Under the pieces are notes generated by a model. That model was given only the letters and a program-made list of their open reading frames with translations. It had not been told where the DNA came from and made no database searches. 64,000 nucleotides of DNA, taken from NCBI GenBank assembly GCA_946413815.1, contig CAMKMD010000007.1, positions 28,969 through 92,968 on the forward strand, read 5' to 3'. Positions 61,608 through 64,000 of this stretch are shown here, piece after piece. Positions within the stretch are counted from its first letter, which is position 1. The number at the start of each line of letters is the position of its first letter. The DNA comes from an uncultured Ruminococcus sp. (lineage in GTDB: Bacteria; Bacillota; Clostridia; Oscillospirales; Ruminococcaceae). A program made the position numbers and the translations under genes.

Positions 61608-61799
61608 AGAGAAAAGGAAGGCAGGATGGAAACTGAAAGGCTGTCATTGTAACAATGAATGAATGATCCACAGAGAAAAAGGGTCATGAAAGAAAGGCCT
61701 GTGCACCCGCCAGCCTGCTCCTCACTCCACCCCATAGATACAAAATCATAAAATATACCTCCTAACAATTGCCCGATCGGAAACGATCGGGCTCTTTTT
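61608..61799 (+). ncRNA. Probable small RNA with C-rich segments, unknown family
   Basis: About 190 bases from a good promoter to a strong intrinsic terminator (GCCCGATCG, GAAA loop, CGATCGGGC, TCTTTTT at 61771-61799). Internal hairpins: TCATTG/CAATGA (61644-61658) and TGATCC/GGGTCA (61664-61669 with 61681-61686). Two single-stranded C-rich stretches (CTCCTCACTCCACCCC near 61718-61733 and ACCTCCTAAC near 61757-61766) are complementary to ribosome-binding sites, as in regulatory RNAs of Firmicutes. Two tiny ORFs with ribosome sites (starting near 61626, 8 codons; 61686, 21 codons) leave a peptide-coding role open. Confidence 0.5.
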
Positions 61800-61821
61800 G
61801 TACTTACAGGTATCATACAGC

Positions 61822-61850
61822 TTGCCTTTTTGCCTAACCTGATATATAAT
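61822..61850 (+). promoter_or_regulatory. Sigma-A promoter upstream of the last sigma gene
   Basis: TTGCCT, 17 bases, TATAAT. The leader then forms three hairpins: CGGTGC/GCACCG (61871-61895), a 20-base palindrome at 61900-61919 and CGGAAAT/ATTTCCG (61929-61945). Confidence 0.6.
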
Positions 61851-61950
61851 AAAAAACAGGTATACTCCCACGGTGCAGACAGGTCAGCGGCACCGTTCGT
61901 CTGCCGGATATCCGGCAGATACAATTACCGGAAATATTATTTCCGAAACC

Positions 61951-61976
61951 TGTAACGAAAGCAGAACTCATTCGTC
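61951..61976 (+). promoter_or_regulatory. Candidate ECF autoregulatory promoter
   Basis: TGTAAC, 16 bases, CGTC, with CGTC 30 bases before the sigma start. This is a canonical-looking ECF promoter. Confidence 0.55.
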
Positions 61977-62005
61977 AAAGTATTTGAAAGGCGGTGAAAA
62001 CAGAT

Positions 62006-62506
62006 ATGGATAAGGAATTCGATGAGATCTACCGGCTGTATTCAGCCGACCTGTATCGCTTCATCCTGAATATATGCAGGAATGAAGCTGATGCCATGGA
62101 TATCATGCAGGAGACCATGCTCAGAGCCATAGAGAATATCGACAGGTTCAAGGGCGAATGCTCCATCAAGACATATCTGTTTACCATCGCCCGGAACCTG
62201 TATCTTGATTCACTGAAAAAAGCCGAAAACAAGAACATATCTGCAGACGAGACAGAACAGGAATTCACCGACGGCGCATCCTTCGTGGATAAGCTGACGG
62301 ACAAGGAGAGCGCTCTCAGTATCCACCGTCTGCTGCACTGTCTTGACGAGCCCTACAAGGAAGTATTCACCCTCAGGGTCTTCGCAGAACTCAGCTTCCG
62401 GGAGATAGGCGATATCTTCGGAAACAGTGAGAACTGGGCAAGAACGACTTTTTTCAGAGCAAAGAAGAAGATAATCACACTTATGACAAAGGAGGAAGAA
62501 ATATGA
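62006..62506 (+). CDS. ECF-type RNA polymerase sigma factor
   Basis: A 166-residue sigma factor. ATG at 62006 is preferred over a GTG at 61994 that abuts the AGGCGG ribosome site. Region 2 has EADAMDIMQETMLRAIENIDRFKGECSIKTYLFTIARNLYLDSLKK; region 4 has LSFREIGDIFGNSENWARTTFFRAKKKI. It is coupled by a four-base overlap to a zinc-finger anti-sigma factor. Both a sigma-A and an ECF-type promoter precede it. Confidence 0.94.
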   Translation: MDKEFDEIYRLYSADLYRFILNICRNEADAMDIMQETMLRAIENIDRFKGECSIKTYLFTIARNLYLDSLKKAENKNISADETEQEFTDGASFVDKLTDKESALSIHRLLHCLDEPYKEVFTLRVFAELSFREIGDIFGNSENWARTTFFRAKKKIITLMTKEEEI

Positions 62507-63672
62507 ATACTAAATGCAGTATAATAGAAGACCTGATACCTCTGTACAAAGAGTGCCTTTGCAGTGAAGACACAGCGGCTATGGTAAGGGAGCACCTTGA
62601 AGACTGCGAGAACTGCCGCAGGCTGCTGGAGGATATGGACAACACTCCTGAGAAAAAGGCCAGTGTTCCCGACGAGAGCAAGGTCTTCCGCAAGGTAAAA
62701 AAGAAGATGAAACGCAGCAAGCTGAAAATAGCCCTGCTGTCTGTCATTCTCCTGGCTGTGATAGGAGGACTGGGTGTCCTGAGCTTCGGACAGATAACAC
62801 ACATGGAAGGCCTTATCAGCTTCGACACCATGATACAGTCATTCGAGACCTACAGGATAGCAAAGCTCATTGCTGACGGCGATATGGAGGCTTATGCTGC
62901 GACTATCTCAGATGAAGCCGCTGTAGACGCAAACTTCAACGTGCTCAGGAACTATGACGAAATAAAGAATCAGAACATTATATCCCTGAACGAAGCCTTC
63001 GAGAAATATATGAAGGGCAGAGAAGTGAGCCATGTATACTCCTTCGGACAGTACTACAGAGAGTTCGTAACGAGCAGTGAAATAGCACAGCCATCCTGCG
63101 CCATCGTGAATACCGCTACCATCAGATACAAGGACGGCACCTCCCTTGAGCTGAACTTCTTAAAGAGCTATGACGGCAAGTACATCTGTACCACAGCCTA
63201 TCAGAATACCGGAGATGATTACGATGTCAGTGATTTCGGAGATGTCATCAGATTTGTAAACAGCCCGAAATTCTTCCCCGACGGAATGGCTGATGTGCTC
63301 TTCAAGAAGTACAACAAGGAATACTTCGAGAAATTCCCTGACCGGAAGACCTTCCTGATGACCAGCTGGTTCATCGATGAGAAAAAAGACAGCATCAACG
63401 AGGGACTGTATTCCTACTACGCCGAAAAGGGCTTTACCATAGATAAATTCATCTGCTCCGAACTGCGCTTTGACAAGGAGAGTTCAGAGATGTACCACGA
63501 TGTCTTATTTGAGGGCTGCGATGACAAGGGCAAAGCCCTCATGACGGCTAAGATAGTAACTACTCCAGAGGGACTTGTGCCTCCGACTGAGGAAGATATC
63601 CGGATAGTGGCCGACGGCTGCTCCGATGAACTGGTCGCGGCGCTGAGATCCCTCTTCGGCGGGAACAGATAG
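62503..63672 (+). CDS. Zinc-finger (zf-HC2) anti-sigma factor with long external domain
   Basis: A 389-residue protein. The N-terminal domain has the zinc-binding pattern CSIIEDLIPLYKECLCSEDT followed by H-x3-C-x2-C (EHLEDCENC), typical of anti-sigma factors that bind group ECF sigma factors. A membrane helix lies at about 74-96. The remaining 290 residues are outside the cell and contain no recognised domain, although the length suggests a ligand- or protein-sensing fold. It is the clearest classical anti-sigma factor in the window. Confidence 0.92.
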   Translation: MNTKCSIIEDLIPLYKECLCSEDTAAMVREHLEDCENCRRLLEDMDNTPEKKASVPDESKVFRKVKKKMKRSKLKIALLSVILLAVIGGLGVLSFGQITHMEGLISFDTMIQSFETYRIAKLIADGDMEAYAATISDEAAVDANFNVLRNYDEIKNQNIISLNEAFEKYMKGREVSHVYSFGQYYREFVTSSEIAQPSCAIVNTATIRYKDGTSLELNFLKSYDGKYICTTAYQNTGDDYDVSDFGDVIRFVNSPKFFPDGMADVLFKKYNKEYFEKFPDRKTFLMTSWFIDEKKDSINEGLYSYYAEKGFTIDKFICSELRFDKESSEMYHDVLFEGCDDKGKALMTAKIVTTPEGLVPPTEEDIRIVADGCSDELVAALRSLFGGNR

Positions 63673-63744
63673 TCCGAGAGCCGTAATTTAGTAAGAGTAA
63701 AATATCCCGCGTCTTCCCTCTCGTTGTCCAATGATGTATAATAA

Positions 63745-63817
63745 ACTCCAAGAAACTTGATGGAGTAAATTGGACATTCCAAAAAACTCCAAAAAACTCC
63801 ATGTAGTAAATTGGAGT
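63745..63817. repeat. Two dyads ACTCCA-N10-TGGAGT plus extra half-sites
   Basis: ACTCCA at 63745 and TGGAGT at 63761 form one dyad; ACTCCA at 63796 and TGGAGT at 63812 form a second with the same ten-base spacer, 51 bases on. A further ACTCCA lies at 63786, and TGGAGTAAATTGGA / GTAGTAAATTGGA repeats follow each arm. They precede a GGGAGG ribosome site and a tiny ORF, so they look like regulator sites or the end region of a mobile element. Confidence 0.5.
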
Positions 63818-63838
63818 TAATTAGACACGGGAGGTAGC

Positions 63839-63895
63839 ATGATGCAGAATAAAACGTTAGGAGTCAATCCCAAATTCTGTGTAAACGCAAAATAG
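63839..63895 (+). pseudogene. Eighteen-codon ORF, possible remnant of a mobile-element gene
   Basis: A good ribosome site (GGGAGG, about five bases upstream) precedes ATG at 63839, but a stop comes after 18 codons (MMQNKTLGVNPKFCVNAK). The ORF end (AATTCTGTGTAAAC) recalls terminal repeats of IS256-like elements, so the reading frame may have been cut by such an element. This is a weak call. Confidence 0.25.
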
Positions 63896-63950
63896 TGCAA
63901 TAGAAAAGTGTATGATGAGACCGATTGTGAAAGCAGTCGGTCTTATCTGC

Positions 63951-63979
63951 ATATTAGCACATGATCATTCGATTGTCAA
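63951..63979 (-). promoter_or_regulatory. Promoter on the minus strand at the right edge
   Basis: TTGACA, 17 bases, TAATAT, followed at once by a hairpin AGACCGA/TCGGTCT (63918-63943). No gene is evident on this strand down to 63673. Confidence 0.45.
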
Positions 63980-64000
63980 GATAAAAGTGTTATTCCGGGA

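Noticed and set aside
61159..61799. 6S RNA or type I toxin-antitoxin
   Set aside because: I see no long rod with a central bubble closed by the RNA ends, and no short hydrophobic toxin frame with a ribosome site. Kept as RNAs of unknown class.
1..64000. tRNA, rRNA or complete insertion sequence
   Set aside because: I found no tRNA-like cloverleaf, no rRNA segments and no transposase gene in either strand.

Overview
The window reads as chromosome from a Gram-positive gut or rumen clostridium close to Ruminococcus (Oscillospiraceae/Ruminococcaceae). Evidence: type I dockerin modules on three secreted proteins, BspA-type leucine-rich repeat proteins, a GH3 lipoprotein, class III fructose-bisphosphatase, the MoxR/DUF58/transglutaminase operon, strong AGGAGG ribosome sites and near-consensus sigma-A promoters with 17-base spacers. 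I see no rRNA, tRNA, CRISPR array or complete insertion sequence. The species is inferred from gene content.

Layout. 1-4.6 kb: the 5' part of a giant MMPL transporter, divergent from a TetR regulator across a perfect 13-bp dyad. 4.6-10.3 kb: a small membrane protein, then a two-component system with an FtsX-type ABC transporter. 10.3-16.1 kb: a YaiI-family protein, a long structured leader, a 1230-residue surface vWA protein, a lipoprotein and a Cys-rich mini-protein. 16.2-23.2 kb: fbp, a GH3 lipoprotein with two tandem C-terminal modules, and a membrane MutS-like ATPase. 23.4-27.8 kb: an ECF sigma/anti-sigma pair and a dockerin-tailed LRR protein. 28-33.4 kb: a TetR regulator and a peptide-resistance-type ABC operon ending in its histidine kinase, with its response regulator just upstream. 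33.4-39.5 kb: ECF-type vitamin S component, DUF1893, dihydrouridine synthase, a non-secreted LRR protein and a ferredoxin-like aldo/keto reductase in one overlapping operon. 39.7-44.1 kb: MoxR-DUF58-transglutaminase. 44.1-46.8 kb: NAD salvage (pncB, pncA) with an NrtR-type Nudix regulator. 46.9-53.8 kb: RCC1-like lipoprotein, dockerin protein, and an ECF sigma factor with an anti-sigma-like protein fused in frame to a dockerin protein. 54-59 kb: nitroreductase, endonuclease V, flavin reductase, methyltransferase, M50 membrane protease, thymidine kinase. 59-63.7 kb: an ECF sigma factor overlapping a membrane-anchored serpin, two probable structured RNAs, and an ECF sigma/zinc-finger anti-sigma pair. 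63.7-64 kb: paired repeats and a tiny ORF, possibly a mobile-element remnant.

The main theme is surface sensing through ECF sigma factors. Four sigma/membrane-partner pairs lie in about 40 kb, each partner with a different extracytoplasmic part: a lipoprotein-like domain, a dockerin protein, a serpin, and a zinc-finger anti-sigma tail. Three of the four sigma genes carry a similar candidate autoregulatory promoter (about 16 bases upstream of CGTC). The most novel candidates are the sigma/serpin pair next to an intramembrane-type M50 protease, and the sigma/dockerin fusion with a second internal start preceded by its own ribosome site and signal peptide. The two-RNA region at 61.1-61.8 kb is also not explained by any family I can name.
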